Source: Membranipora membranacea (Eukaryota; Bryozoa; Gymnolaemata; Cheilostomatida; Membraniporidae). From it: DNA of 64,000 bases. Under the pieces are notes generated by a model. It was not told where the DNA came from. It made no database searches and was given only the letters and a program-made list of their open reading frames with translations. The DNA lies in assembly GCA_914767715.1 (NCBI GenBank), contig OU612066.1, forward strand, positions 10,113,001 through 10,177,000, in the 5' to 3' direction. The translations under genes and the position numbers were made by a program. Every line of letters starts with the position of its first letter. Position 1 is the stretch's first letter. This document shows, one piece after another, positions 40,592 to 53,500 of this stretch.

Positions 40592-43532
40592 GCTGGCTAT
40601 CACTAAGACACCAACAACTAACCCGGAGAAGAAAACACTTCAAAGCAGCAAGCAGAATTTTGGTGCAATGGGTAAGTACTGGGTATACTACTCTCAATTT
40701 ATTACATATTTTCGGTCTTAGCATGCAGTAAAGAAAAATCGGTAGAAACTGCCCATATTCAACTTTTGTTAATATGCAAGGATGAGAGTGATTTGGTCAA
40801 ATAATAGATCCATTGGCGTGACAAGAGACAAGTTAAATCAATACTTGAGACTAGATTAAAATCTTATATTCATTCTTGTGTGCTGTGTACACTTATATAA
40901 GCATCAGATGCAGCACACAACTTGTTGATTATGGCTGGACTTTCAGTAAAACATTTTCCTATTTTAGAGGAAACGTCAGCTTTAAAGGAGTCTTTTAGTA
41001 TGGTTGCTCACCTCATAGGACCAACTAAATGGATACCACTCACCAAACAGATGGAGGTTAGTGAAGCTAACTATGCTGGGCTAGAGAAACCATTCCTCTA
41101 AACAGATATATACGTATCTAAAGATCACTCCTCGGAAGCTTGTTTTATGCACAAATCACTCTATACATAGTCTAAGTGCTCAGTTGGCTCCAATGCAAGT
41201 TAGTGGCATTATATTTTCAACCACTCATTTCCCATTGGTTGATAATGTATTGATACTATCTCGCATTGGAGGCGTCTGAGCACTTAGACTACTCTATCCA
41301 GTGATGTCAGCTTTAAACTGATTTTGTTGCCTTTCAGATCTTTCCAGAGAGCAGTTTCGATGAAAACATGGTAACATTTAAAAAGAAATATAGAAATATA
41401 CCACAGAGGATATGGATGATCCTGATGCACTGGAAGCTTACAGTGGGTACACAGGCTAAAGTACAACATCTCACCGACAGCCTCCACATCATAGATCTAC
41501 ACTGGTTAGCAGGTGAGAGGTGGCATGAGATAACAGGTGCCATCTTCCTCATTCACTGTTCAGAGAAATACAGACATCGTTGAGGCTGTCCAGCAAATTG
41601 TATATAAGATAGATTTAAATCGTAGTACAGTATAGTTAGAGTATTGGAATTAACGGATCTAGGTTCTCAGCCCACAGTGTTAGCATGAGAGTTTTACACT
41701 TTCGTATGTAATCATCGTAGGGATATATAGAATAAGATAATATGGAACATATTGCGACAAATCATTAGATCAGATATACCCGAGTGGAGTGAAGTATTAT
41801 AAGAAGGATCAGTTCGCCTTTTTGTGCATACCTGAAATAGCTAAATTTAGTAGCAGCTCATCTATACTGACCGGTTTTACGTATATAGATTCTCACCTCA
41901 GCTAGCCAAAATTAAGTTCTAGCTAACATTAAGTTAACCCCAAACTAGCCGAACCAAACTCTAGCTAACATCTACTCCTCTAAGACGGTACATTGGCATA
42001 TATAATAGGATAACAACATATTGATGAAAAAAACAGAAAGAAGTAACAAAATCTTCACTAGGTATAAACAATCGAACAACATATATCTCAGTGCAACCAG
42101 GACTGCCAATCAAACACAAAGAGTTCTCCTCATAATGGAATATAAAGCATATTTCATAGTCTGACTCTTATATCAAGGTGAACAGCCCCAAAAGTACAAT
42201 GTCACAAAGAAGTTTGAGTTGTTTGAAAGTGTTAAATACACACATACGTCAATTAAATCTAAGTTATTTTCATAATACTATAACGTTTTATTTTTGGTTT
42301 CTTGAGGACATTTTTTAATTGACCCCTGAATCTATAGCTAACAAAGATGTGATTGCCTCAAACCAAGGAGTTGCTCAAACGACATGGTCAAGTCTAGATG
42401 TTCATGGTCAGCCGTGTTGGCGCTAAAACACAAATCATTACTCTAATCGCTGCCATTACATTACATTACAGAAGTCAAGCCGTAGAGCATGCCAAATTCA
42501 CAAATAACTCAGAATATCAATAATTCAGTAAATACTCCTGATGGAATTTCAGGCACATTTCAGGTTTGAGGAAGCTCGATCAATAGAACTATTTAGTGCA
42601 ATAAGACACTATACTATCGGAAAAGGAAACTGACAACAAAGGAAGATATTGAGAGAAAGTCAAGTCACAATGTACTTGAAATAATTATGAGACGTGATTG
42701 TCCATTAAATTAACTTAGCATAGCAATCTTGACCTACACTACTTGATAAGTTCGTTCAAAGAGAATGCCCACAAGAACAGTATGTTTTTGCCCTGTAGAT
42801 AACTTTCATCTTTTACATTCTCTCGAAAACCTAGATGCATTGTATTAGGCTTGCAACGTAGTTATAGATAGACGAATACCAAAGAGTGTGTCAATACTTA
42901 AAAGACTTCAACTACTAAATAATGATATTTGAAGTCTCGGAAGGTTGGGTTTTCATACTGCCATTAAAATCTAGTTCTATTTTTTAGCTAAGCCTGCAAA
43001 TCTCAGCAAAACTAACTCAAGTATTTCATGTGCTTCTAACCTATGCAAACTGGTGCCATCTTTTTGGTGGAACAAACACAGTACTACAGCCTGTGGGCGT
43101 GTTATAATGGGACGTTCTACCAAACCGAGTCAAAAAAGATGACGGTGAGGCTTGGCTTATAGCCTGAGGATCTTGTAAAAACTTGGGGTAGATTTTTTCC
43201 CTCAATTTAAGGAGGAAAAGGAGTTGATACAAGAATAATCAACTTTAGGAGTCAGTTGTAACAGTCATTTCTTCAACAATCATGTTGTACACTTCACAAC
43301 ACTTTTATTTTTCATTTCAGTTGCCATAGAGAAGCATTTATCAGCAGGAGGTTTTCATATTCAGACAGAAGCAGATGATTTGCTAGATGTTTTAGAGAGA
43401 TCCCAAACTAGAGCCTCACGATATACGGCCAAGAGTAGAGTATCCTATAAACTAGCGGACAACAATGATTCAATCAAACCATCTACTCCGGCCTACTCAG
43501 TCACAAGTGGAAGCAACTTCAACGATGCCTGA
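40592..43532 (+). CDS. Small death-domain protein, four recognised exons
   Basis: Join 40592-40671, 40968-41056, 41338-41512, 43321-43532 (stop TGA). Splice phases agree throughout. If translation starts at the ATG at 40668, the protein has 159 residues. The first exon is open upstream of that ATG, so a longer N-terminus is possible. Residues about 10-105 read as a death domain: VAHLIGPTKWIPLTKQM, then FPESSFDENM, then IWMILMHWKLTVGTQAKVQHL and LHIIDLHWLAVAIEKHL, which follow the family pattern of W at helix 2, W at helix 5 and the A-x-v-x-x-L..AL..i helix 6 signature. The C-terminal tail (about 50 residues) is polar and Ser-rich. Death domains mediate homotypic assembly in apoptosis and innate immune signalling; the partner is unknown. 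No kinase, TIR or protease domain is visible. Confidence 0.75.
41170..41289. mobile_element. MITE with 27-bp TIRs and TA target duplication
   Basis: Imperfect terminal inverted repeats of 27 bp (GTCTAAGTGCTCAG...CTCCAATGC on both ends, a few mismatches) flanked by TA on each side (41168-41169 and 41290-41291). This is the signature of Tc1/mariner-mobilised MITEs. It lies in the death-domain gene intron 41057-41337. A truncated relative lies at 4125-4213. Confidence 0.8.
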
Positions 43533-44504
43533 TCTACCTCCATATGGACACTGATGCATTGTTCATGATGTACTCGGTGAAATTATGCAATAACTTTATC
43601 TCCAAGTTTACCGCCATCATCTATTGCTCAACGACACAAATCTATGCCACACTGATCAAGTGATATACTCTTGCATGTATATCTCTGATCGTTAGTGAAT
43701 GAATTGAATCACTTAGCTGAGTACCATCAGAAGGCACCTGGTGTGATGACCCATGGTCAATCTCCTTTTTTAGGTCAGGTATTCATTCTGCCTCTAAGGA
43801 TCAGAGATACATATGCTAATAGTAATATCGATGTCAGCGTGTATATATTAAAAACATACAAGATGCAATTTCGTAAAGAATAATCAGAGACAAACCTGAA
43901 GGAATATATGAGGACAGAAATTTTATTTTTTACATAGAGATGGTTGCACCTTTGTCTGAGGAAAGTTTTGTTTATGTATATACATGTAAGAGACGCTCAA
44001 AATAACACAGGGATAAAAATGAAACTGTGTTGTGATACTGAAGAAAATTTGTTCAGCGTTCAACAGCCAGCACACAAGTTGTCATGATTTACACATGGAA
44101 CATATACAATTCAACACAAAGAGATAAAGTAAATAGCGTAGGGTTCATTTAAATCAGAATCAACCTTGAATAAAAACACCAGTATACAGATATAGAGAGG
44201 ACATGGACACACATGAGATATAAATGTGAAAAAGTTGTAGCAAAAATATAGAGAGGTGAAATCATTTCTGCAACAGTGCTCATTTCGGTTAGAGCATGTC
44301 TTGTAAAATAACATACATATAATAGTAGGTTTTAATGGGTAATCTAAAGCCTTGTACCAGCAAACAGACATATAATTCTACGGAAGGGTAATCTTTTGAA
44401 CTTACCAAAGAATTACGCTTATGTAATGGGAAACAACTTAACAGTATGGCAAAAATAATTCAACTTTGACCCTGTGATACATAGAGATGGATATATTATA
44501 TGAA
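43533..44504. other. Convergent 3' flanks, no gene seen
   Basis: Noncoding sequence between the convergent ends of the death-domain gene (plus) and liprin-beta (minus). Frames such as 43695-43883 and 44111-44371 show no recognisable product. Confidence 0.5.
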
Positions 44505-47500
44505 TTAGACTTGTCTGTCAGGTTTCTCTGCCTTGTTGAGCTCTTTTTTATACATGGCTACAGCATCTTTGATGCGCTTGTCTTCTGCCTGAGCATCTAT
44601 CGGCTGTTCCAGATCTAGTGGACATAAATAGTCTGATGCTCCTGATCTCCCTAAAACAACAGTGAACAAAGCATTGAAGACATGGTATATATCACCAGCA
44701 AGCAGTTCAATCGAGTCAAGCCTGGCCGGTATTGATATACAGGGGTGTGGCACACCTGAAATTGTCACACTGGTAATGCGATACAGTTTGTGACTAAACT
44801 GCAATTGAGGTAATTATAGCCAGCAAACATTCTGTTATTAGCAGACAGGGCACACCTGCTTCAAATGACATGGGTGTGATAATGCAAATATAAATTGGAC
44901 ACCAAATTTGATCAAACTGACTGATATATAATACCAACCTTTTTTGAAAGGATTTTTCTTGCTTTTGACTTTGGTATTGACTTCGAGGCGCAGGCCATTT
45001 TCTGCACCAGTTTTAGCATCCTGTCTGTCTTTGCCAATAAGATTTACGAAATGAGCCAGCAGGTGGCGCCTTAGCAGAGTTTTTGATGCCGGGATGTTCA
45101 GAACAGTGGCCAAGTGTTCTACCGTAAACTTTGGTTCCAGCATCTGTAAAATAACAAAAAAATCAGAGAATTAAACTAAGGCTGCAAACGACACATGTTC
45201 AAAAAAGATAGACTCACATATTATCACATGAGAAAGATTGTGAATAAATAAAGAAACATACAACTGCATTCAGGTAGCCTTGCCACGTGGCTACCGTTTT
45301 GTACCCGCGTGACAAGACTAGCATTCAGGGTTTGAAGTCTTATGTTAGAATTGAGTGGCTTGGTGATATGTACCATGGTGAGATCCAACTTACAATTAGA
45401 GCACCATGCACACCGCTGCCTCTAAGATTGGCAGCATATTCACTGAGGTCTATAGACCTGAGCCATTCCATGACGCGATGGTTAGTCCACAGTGTGGGGT
45501 CCTGAGTGGCGGGTACTGACTCAGATGTCACGCTGGGACGTCTCTTTAGGGATGAGAGATTAAAGTTGTGTTTGCGTAGAACTTCTATACCTCTTCTTAT
45601 GCAGTGATGATGTAAAGCATTGGTTATTTTCATGTACAGTAGATCCTCCTGAAAAACATAAACAAACGCTTGGTTATGGAAATATAGGCTATGGTCATGC
45701 TGTTTTTGTATTGATACTGGTGTGGGATAGTAATACACATTGTTAGAATGATAAAGTAATATTGAAAAGGGAGTAAATTGGGGTTTTCCCTAGATATCTC
45801 AATAATTTCCAAGTACACAATAAAATTTATGACACACACAAAAATAGTTTTTTGAGAGCTGACATTTAAGCACTTACCACAGTGATAAAATTGAGCATCC
45901 TAGAATCAACCCTTGCTTCGAAAAACTGATCTTTGTATTGAGGGAGACCGATATCATCTAACCATTTAGACACCCAGTCAGCACGCATGTTGTAGCATAA
46001 CTTGTCCTTCTGACTACCACTTCTTTCAGCTAAAGAAAGAAGTAGTGAAAGTTTTAATTACAAATACACCATAGGTTAAAGCCTTAAAAAGATTTGGTCA
46101 GTCAAGCAGAGTGAAAATTGATTATTCAAGTTCCAGAGTCAGTAAGACCAAGCAGAAAATACATAAACGTCACAGTAGTATAAACATACCTTCTAACGCT
46201 AAGTGTAGTTTCTTTCTATGAAGTGGATTAGCTATCCTGAGCTCCTTATCGATCTCCTGTTGAGAAGCTTCTAGTATTTGTTTGCCTGATTTATTCCATC
46301 TTTTGCACTCAGATGCATATATAGTCAAACCCATATCAGTCAGCCATGATGCCACCTGTAACACAAATCCTCTGTGTGAACTCAGGAAACTTTCTTGATG
46401 AATTCAGTTTCCACATAATAAATTCTAGAGCAACATTATTAATTGTTTGCCAAATGAAACCCATTAGAGTTGTCTTTTCATTGATGTTGAACAGATAACT
46501 CCTCAATATAATTGGGTAACAGCTGAGAATTTGAAGAGGCAGCTATTTGGCCGTTTTAAAGTTGGAAATGGAATGTAAAAAAATAAAGGTAAGGCTTCTC
46601 TTGATCACACACCTGTTGAGCTGTCCATTCTTTGAATGGAGTGCGAGGTTCCTCTGCACCTCCAAGTCTTCCTGAGGGACGTTGAACACCCCAGCCTAGC
46701 CTCGGTCCTGCTGTGGATCTAACACCACCTCTCTTGAAATTATGGTTAGCTCCCAAATCCTTACCCAAATCATCAATCGCTTCCTGAGAAGAACTACGCT
46801 TCAGTCTGAAATAAAAGCCAGATAATTATTCCATTAGTGGGGTATGATGATTAACGATTAAAACTACTGATCAAAGCCTTCGTGGAAAGATAGTAACTTG
46901 TAATGTCGAGAACTATATGCTCAATTTTGTACAACTGTGTCATAAGGCTTGGTGCTACATGTATTCACATATCAACTACTAAAGCAGTCAGACTTATACT
47001 TGCTCATTGTGACAACAAACAGCCTGCTCATGATCTATTTGGAAAAGCTGTGAGGGATCAAGAAGCTAGGGATGAACATTTTCTATTTGGTGGGATAACA
47101 AATGGCACAATATTGATCAGACATATGCCGTTGTGTATGGCTGAGTGGTAATGGCAAGTCAAAACAAAATAATGTGATAAGCAGGTGATAAGTGGATAGA
47201 GATACCCAAGATCATCATGACACACAAAGTATATGTCCCCCAAGTCCACGGAGCTAAAATAGCAATCATAACAACTCAACATGTAGTTATGTTACTAAAC
47301 CGCATTAAAATAAGGAGATAATGAAGTTTTTTTTGCACTGAATTAAAATTGTAATGATACAGAGTTGGACATAATGAGGTGAGAGGGACAGAGCTAATGC
47401 CAGGTCAGATGGTACTTTCCTAAAAGCACCTATTCATATTATAGCGAATGAGAAATTAACGCAGTTTCACTTTCACTATAATTTTATCACCATCGGTACA

Positions 47501-50500
47501 TTCAGTGAACTGGCATTGGCACTCATTCCTACCCACCAGCTTATCAGATCAGAGCCAACGCATGGGCTAGCTGTAGCCATGTAACCTACTTGGCAAAGAA
47601 TTTCTTGATTCCTTTTTTCTTCTTATGATCATCCTTAGTCTGGTGATCTTCATCATCAGTAGTAGCGTCGGTTTCAGCCTCAGCAGGGGCGACAGGTACA
47701 CGCCCCAAACCACCATTAGTGACTGGGAATCTACCATTGACATGTTTCACATTGTGTGTACCAGTGCTGTGTTTACGGATCATAGAGGGTGTTTTAGAAC
47801 CTTGGTTCTGAAATAAAGCAAAATAATGGAATGTCTGTCATGAACAGGCAAGAAACAAATCATTCACTTATGACGAAGCAAGGGCATTTTATAGCCAATA
47901 ACAACAATATGTACAGTTCATGAAAAAATTGTGTTGTCAATATATTTCCTACATAATGATGAGAAATGAGAAATGGGCTCGCTCATTTCATAGAAACTCC
48001 ATTTATCTTTACAACTCAATCATAGGGGTGCATATTGAAAAAAATGATTTGGTTAGCCACTAACCTGTGGGGGCACTTCATTGATAGCTTTATGGAATTT
48101 GGCGGCATCATAACTATTAGACCGTTTAACAGGAGCAGGGTTTGAGCTGGTTGGTGTGCTGGCAATAGTGGAGAGCTGGTTCATCTCTGCTGGAGGTTTG
48201 TCCTTGACAACATGGCCATTACCAGCGACTGAAAGGTAAGAATGTATAAACTAAACAACCAAGCCGATAGATTACACTTATGGGGTATATTATCACTAAG
48301 GTTTCAGGAGGACCCATCAATGCAAATATGTTCAAATGACCGGCTAATCCTCAGTAAGACAAGAAATAATTCTTTTAAACCCAATCATATTCAACATAAA
48401 TCATAAATATATGATTTCCACATCTGGTCTCAGACAGTTGAACCATCCCTCCCACTCCTAATTAAACTCAGAGGAAAATGATAAGAGCTGGTTCCAGACA
48501 ATTAGTTTGCAGCTCAAAATCAGAATCAACATTACTGACTATACAATACATCTTGAGGGTTTTCATAGATTATGAAATTCACAGCCGTATATATGTTCTG
48601 CATCAGCTACTCAAAGCACAGAACAACATAGCCTGTATTGGAAAGCTTTGTTGTTGGGTTGGGGAAAAAAGCTTGCCCTCTTTATCGAACAAAGCTTGTC
48701 AAGACAGGCTAAGAACGATATAACTACTCATTCATCCTTAGACTTTACTGCAGACTTACCTGGAGTGCTGGTCATGGCAGGGAAGCCGTTGTTCTGTCTG
48801 TTAGAGGAAGCACTAGTTGGCCTGTCAGGCTGGTCTGGAGGGCGGACCACTGTACGGTCATTAGTGGATCCACATGACTCACTGCCTGAGGACCTCGGTC
48901 TACCATGTGACTGTAGAATTATCTCCTCCACTCTCTGATATGTGCTGACAGCTGTAAAAGAAGAGAATTTATTTTATCGTACATCATCTGTCTCCAGATG
49001 CTCGACATCGAGTATTAGTTACACATGGTACGATGGCATGAGAATCCTCCTTATATTTCCAGTTGACAGTAATATAAATGATTAAACTTCTTCTGCCGAG
49101 GGGCCATCGAACAGGGGCAAGAGTCTTGGGGCTCTGACTAAAACTTGCAGTTGAAACTGCAAGAGATGAACACACTACTTACCTTTTCTGAGCTCATTTA
49201 TTTTTATGTCTTTCTGCTGACTTGCTGCCATCAGATCACCCACTACTTTCTTCAGACTCTCAACCTCAGAATCTGTTAACGAACAAAAAGCAGAATAAAA
49301 ATTGGGAAACAATAACACAACTTGCAAACTAGTATTGGACAACAAATCACTAGCGCAAAATAATGTACAGTACAACAGCTGCGATCTATAGCGGAGAAGC
49401 ATATTTTCACATTATTATTTGTTTCTTTATTGGTCAATGTCATAAATGCTGTTTTGACAGACAGCAGGAAATAATAAATTGGCTGCTAACAATCCACATT
49501 CTACCCTCCATTAGTTGGTTAAAACAGATATTATCCTGAACAGTCACTTTTCAGCGAATCAGTCTTTTACAGATAAAACACCGCCACTAGTCATTCAGCG
49601 ACAGGCCATTTTACTGTTACACCCATATCTACCTAGAGTGGCTTCTACTGGTTAGCTGGTACGATGGACAGATGGTATTGTATCATGCAAATTAAAGAAA
49701 ACAGTAAAAAATTGGTAAAAACCTTCTAACAATCACAAGATAGAAAGCTACAAAATCTATATTTGGATGTCTGTTGTGATACCGGGAATGTGGAATGAAA
49801 ATCAGTTACCATAGCATGATAACATTATGCTAAAGGCAGACCTCCTGGCTCAGATAATCGACAGGACGATAGTTTGAGCACCAAAACATCTACCAGGTCA
49901 TTGTTTGTGGCATTGAATTAGCAACCATTGGTTGGTGGTTGATAAGGGAATGCCCAACACAACCACCCGAGCAACGTACATTAGCTAGTAGAACTGTAAT
50001 AAATATCCAGTTCTACTTCTGGAACCCACAACGGGGTTTTACTTGAGGGAAAAGGTATCACAACAGACGTGGGTATCAAATAGATTAAAGTAGAACGAGC
50101 AGAAAGTAAAGAGAAGCATGCAATCTTACTCTGTCTGCGACGCCTTAGACCTTCCCTGTCTAAGCTACCCATGTATGCATCTGAACCATCAAATATCACA
50201 AGATTATGTATGGTGAGAAGAATGGAAGAGAAGAGAAACATTGAAATAAAAACTTGATTTCTTGCATTAGAGAAAAAAGCATGAGAAGCGCTGAATATTG
50301 CAATAAGCTTAGAGAGTGAAAGACCAGCAGCAAGCTTATATACTCCATGAAGTTTATTGTCCAACCATTTGTTTTCATTGGATTGAGTTTTATTCCCTTG
50401 ATTTTATTTCTGTTGGTTTTTTTGCACATCAGGGAGACAATCTCCGGATGATGGTGGATGCAATTAAAATGTATATATGATGTAGAAAATAACTTTGAGG

Positions 50501-53500
50501 GGGAGACTTTTATTTTAAAGATTTCGCCATAGTGGGAGCCGACTAGTCAGCATGAGATAAACTTACTGGAGGAGTCTGATGAGGTAGAAGGGATACGAGA
50601 TCCTCCATTCATATGCTGATGATGATAACCATTCCTGTTTATCTGTGACTTAAGTTCTGTTATTTCTCTCTCTTTTATAATCAGCCTCTCATGGAGATCT
50701 AACACCTGATTCTGTAACGAGTCGAGAAAAACTTGTCAACACAATCATACCCATAGGTTTGTGCCATAGGCTGAATGTTCATGTCATGTTCATGTAATGT
50801 ATATTCTGTTACCTATGCTAGCTCTTTACAGTCTTATACTGCCTCTCCTGCTCTTACCCAACAGTTGGAGTGATAAGCACTGAGATCATCGGAGATCTGA
50901 GCTGAGTTAAAAGCTCTGATTTTTAGGCTTGGTGTTATATACTAATATCATACCCGACTTGTTTGTGTTGTGGGCTTTATGTTTATGTCATATAATAGTA
51001 TTCTCCTTACCTATTTGATCTGTTAAATTCAAACTACCTTTTGCTGTTTTAACCCAACAGAGATGTTGGCCCGATGGAAGATATAAGTTTGGAGTCATAA
51101 ACTCAGAGTTTTGAGCGCCGAGTTACAAGCTTGGAGTTATAATCTCGTTTATTCACCGCACAGGAGCAGGTGCAATAATGTTATTCTCATTCAATTCATA
51201 CAAAATGCTAACTTAGTTACAATAAAAGTTCATGTAATTCCTATATAGGAGCCAAGCTCACTCATTTAGGTCAAAGCTTGTAATGATTTAATGAACTTGA
51301 AATGTTTTTATTTACCTATCCCAGCTTATGATTTTATAACCTAAACATTTACATAAAGTACTCAATATAATCAATGAGTGAACAGTCATAAAACATTGAA
51401 TTACAGATTCAAAACAACTCGTACCCTGCTCTTTTTAGACTAGTGTTTACAGTATCCCTTCTTATCAGTAAAGTTTTAAAGGGTCATCGCAGTACACTCC
51501 GGTTTAAGAAGGCTAGTCACAGCGATAAAAACAAACCGAGTGACCACCGATCAGTTTACTGGGTATATTCCCATAGAATGCGCCGGCCTTAGAAATCATG
51601 TCATTCTGTTCGCGATGACCAGATCGTGCCCAGAAGAATGCGAACAGCGTACACAACGCCGTTCCCACCATCTTATGTTGGAAAAGTAGACATTTACCAT
51701 CGGTAGTATTATTCAACAGCATTTTGGCTGTGCAGGTTGGCCAAGGAGTAAGAGAAACTTCTTGTGTCTGGTTGGCACACTTAACATTTATTACAAACCA
51801 ATGCCTTTATTAAATAACTTTGGTATAATCTCTAAACCTGAAAACCGTGACCAGAGGAGAGAGTATGGATACAGAGATAGGCTCGTTACTAACCTGAAGT
51901 CCTTCATATCTGTCCTTGTAATCAGTTCTCTCATTATCCACTGTCTGTAGTCTGAGTCTTAGTTCTGCTACCTCCGCCATCAAATCCAACTTATGTGATT
52001 CCATATAAGTCTTATTTACCTGCTCCTAAAAGTAAAAAAACTAAATAGGTTTTCCAGGGTTCATGGCAGGCATACAGCTCTACTCACTCGATTTAATTGG
52101 CTTGGTAGCAAAACAAGAAACGTTCAATACAAACCATCACAAGTAAGCACTCATATTAAAATGAGACGATGTGACAAGTTTTCTGCAACCTATAGATAGA
52201 GAGACCCTCAAACTTGTTGCGCAGACTGTTATATAGTATTTTGAGTGTATAGAACAGGTTTTAAAAGCTTTAAAGTTTGTCGTTCAATCACAAGTCCTAG
52301 CGCATGAAGCAGAATGTGAAGATTGAAACACCTACAACATTACAGGTAGAAGCACACACAGTAGAGTAAACTAACTTCCTCTCAAGAGACAGTCAGCGAT
52401 GACACTAACAATACATAATATTAGCTTCATGTGACTTCAAAATACAAAACTAACCTAATACCGTCGTCAAGAACAAGGAAATTCCAAAAATACAGTGATT
52501 AATTTCAGAATGATTTGCACTTTGAAACTGAATACAGCGCTTAGTACGCGGACATAAAGCTGTCACCATGAACCTTTTAAAATAGAAGCCATCCTTTGAG
52601 TAGAAAATGAACACAGTAAGCTTACATGTGGCTAAGATTCATGTTGAGGGTATAAAGGTGACAAGATTTTAGTCCATTAATGACCATGAGATCTTAAAGT
52701 AACTTACTCTGTGAGAAACTATGTGAGACATATCCCATTGAAAGATCAACTACACAGCACTCAAAATAATCCCCTCGAAGAGCATAAAATCACGACACAT
52801 GCAACAACACTATGTACCTGGAAACATCGACTACTCAGCTGGAGGATTATGTTGTCAAATGTTTTGGCGCATTATTCAACATATATTAGGAGAGACAAAG
52901 TACACAAACCGTTAAGTAAAGAGCCTGAGGCTCACTTAACAAGTGCGGAATCCTTGAAGTGGCGCCCACACATTCACTATCTTAGTAAAGCAGGAAACAA
53001 GACTAACGAGAGATAATTGAGCATATGAAATATCAGCTGATATTTACAGAATTATTAACCCAATACAAGGATGTCAAATAGAGTTGATCGTCCCTGAGAA
53101 GAAGAAATATTAATAGCCAGTAAAAAACCACAGAACCAAAGTTTGAACTCGGAGCGCCTTCCTACTGCAACTGCCTGTGCTTCCTCTAATTTAAATAATC
53201 ATGTAATAATAACGTTCTTACGATTTCGAATATATGCATGGAAGTTCAATTAGATAAAATTACATAAATTGCAGGCAAAATGTACATACACTTACAATTC
53301 AAACAATTGATGCATAATTTTAGTAATTCTATGGATATAAGATGTTTCAGAGAATTAAATCAAACACTTGATGACCCACTAACATGCAAACTATGGTCAC
53401 ATACCATGTCATGTTCGGAACACATACCACGTACACACATTCAAGTGAAAACATTTGCGTCACGTAATATAGAGTATTTTTAACTTACAATGGTTGCTGC

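Noticed and set aside
46903-47151. 82-codon plus-strand frame within a liprin-beta intron
   Set aside because: No recognisable domain, no splice context and opposite to the host gene; of chance length for this composition.
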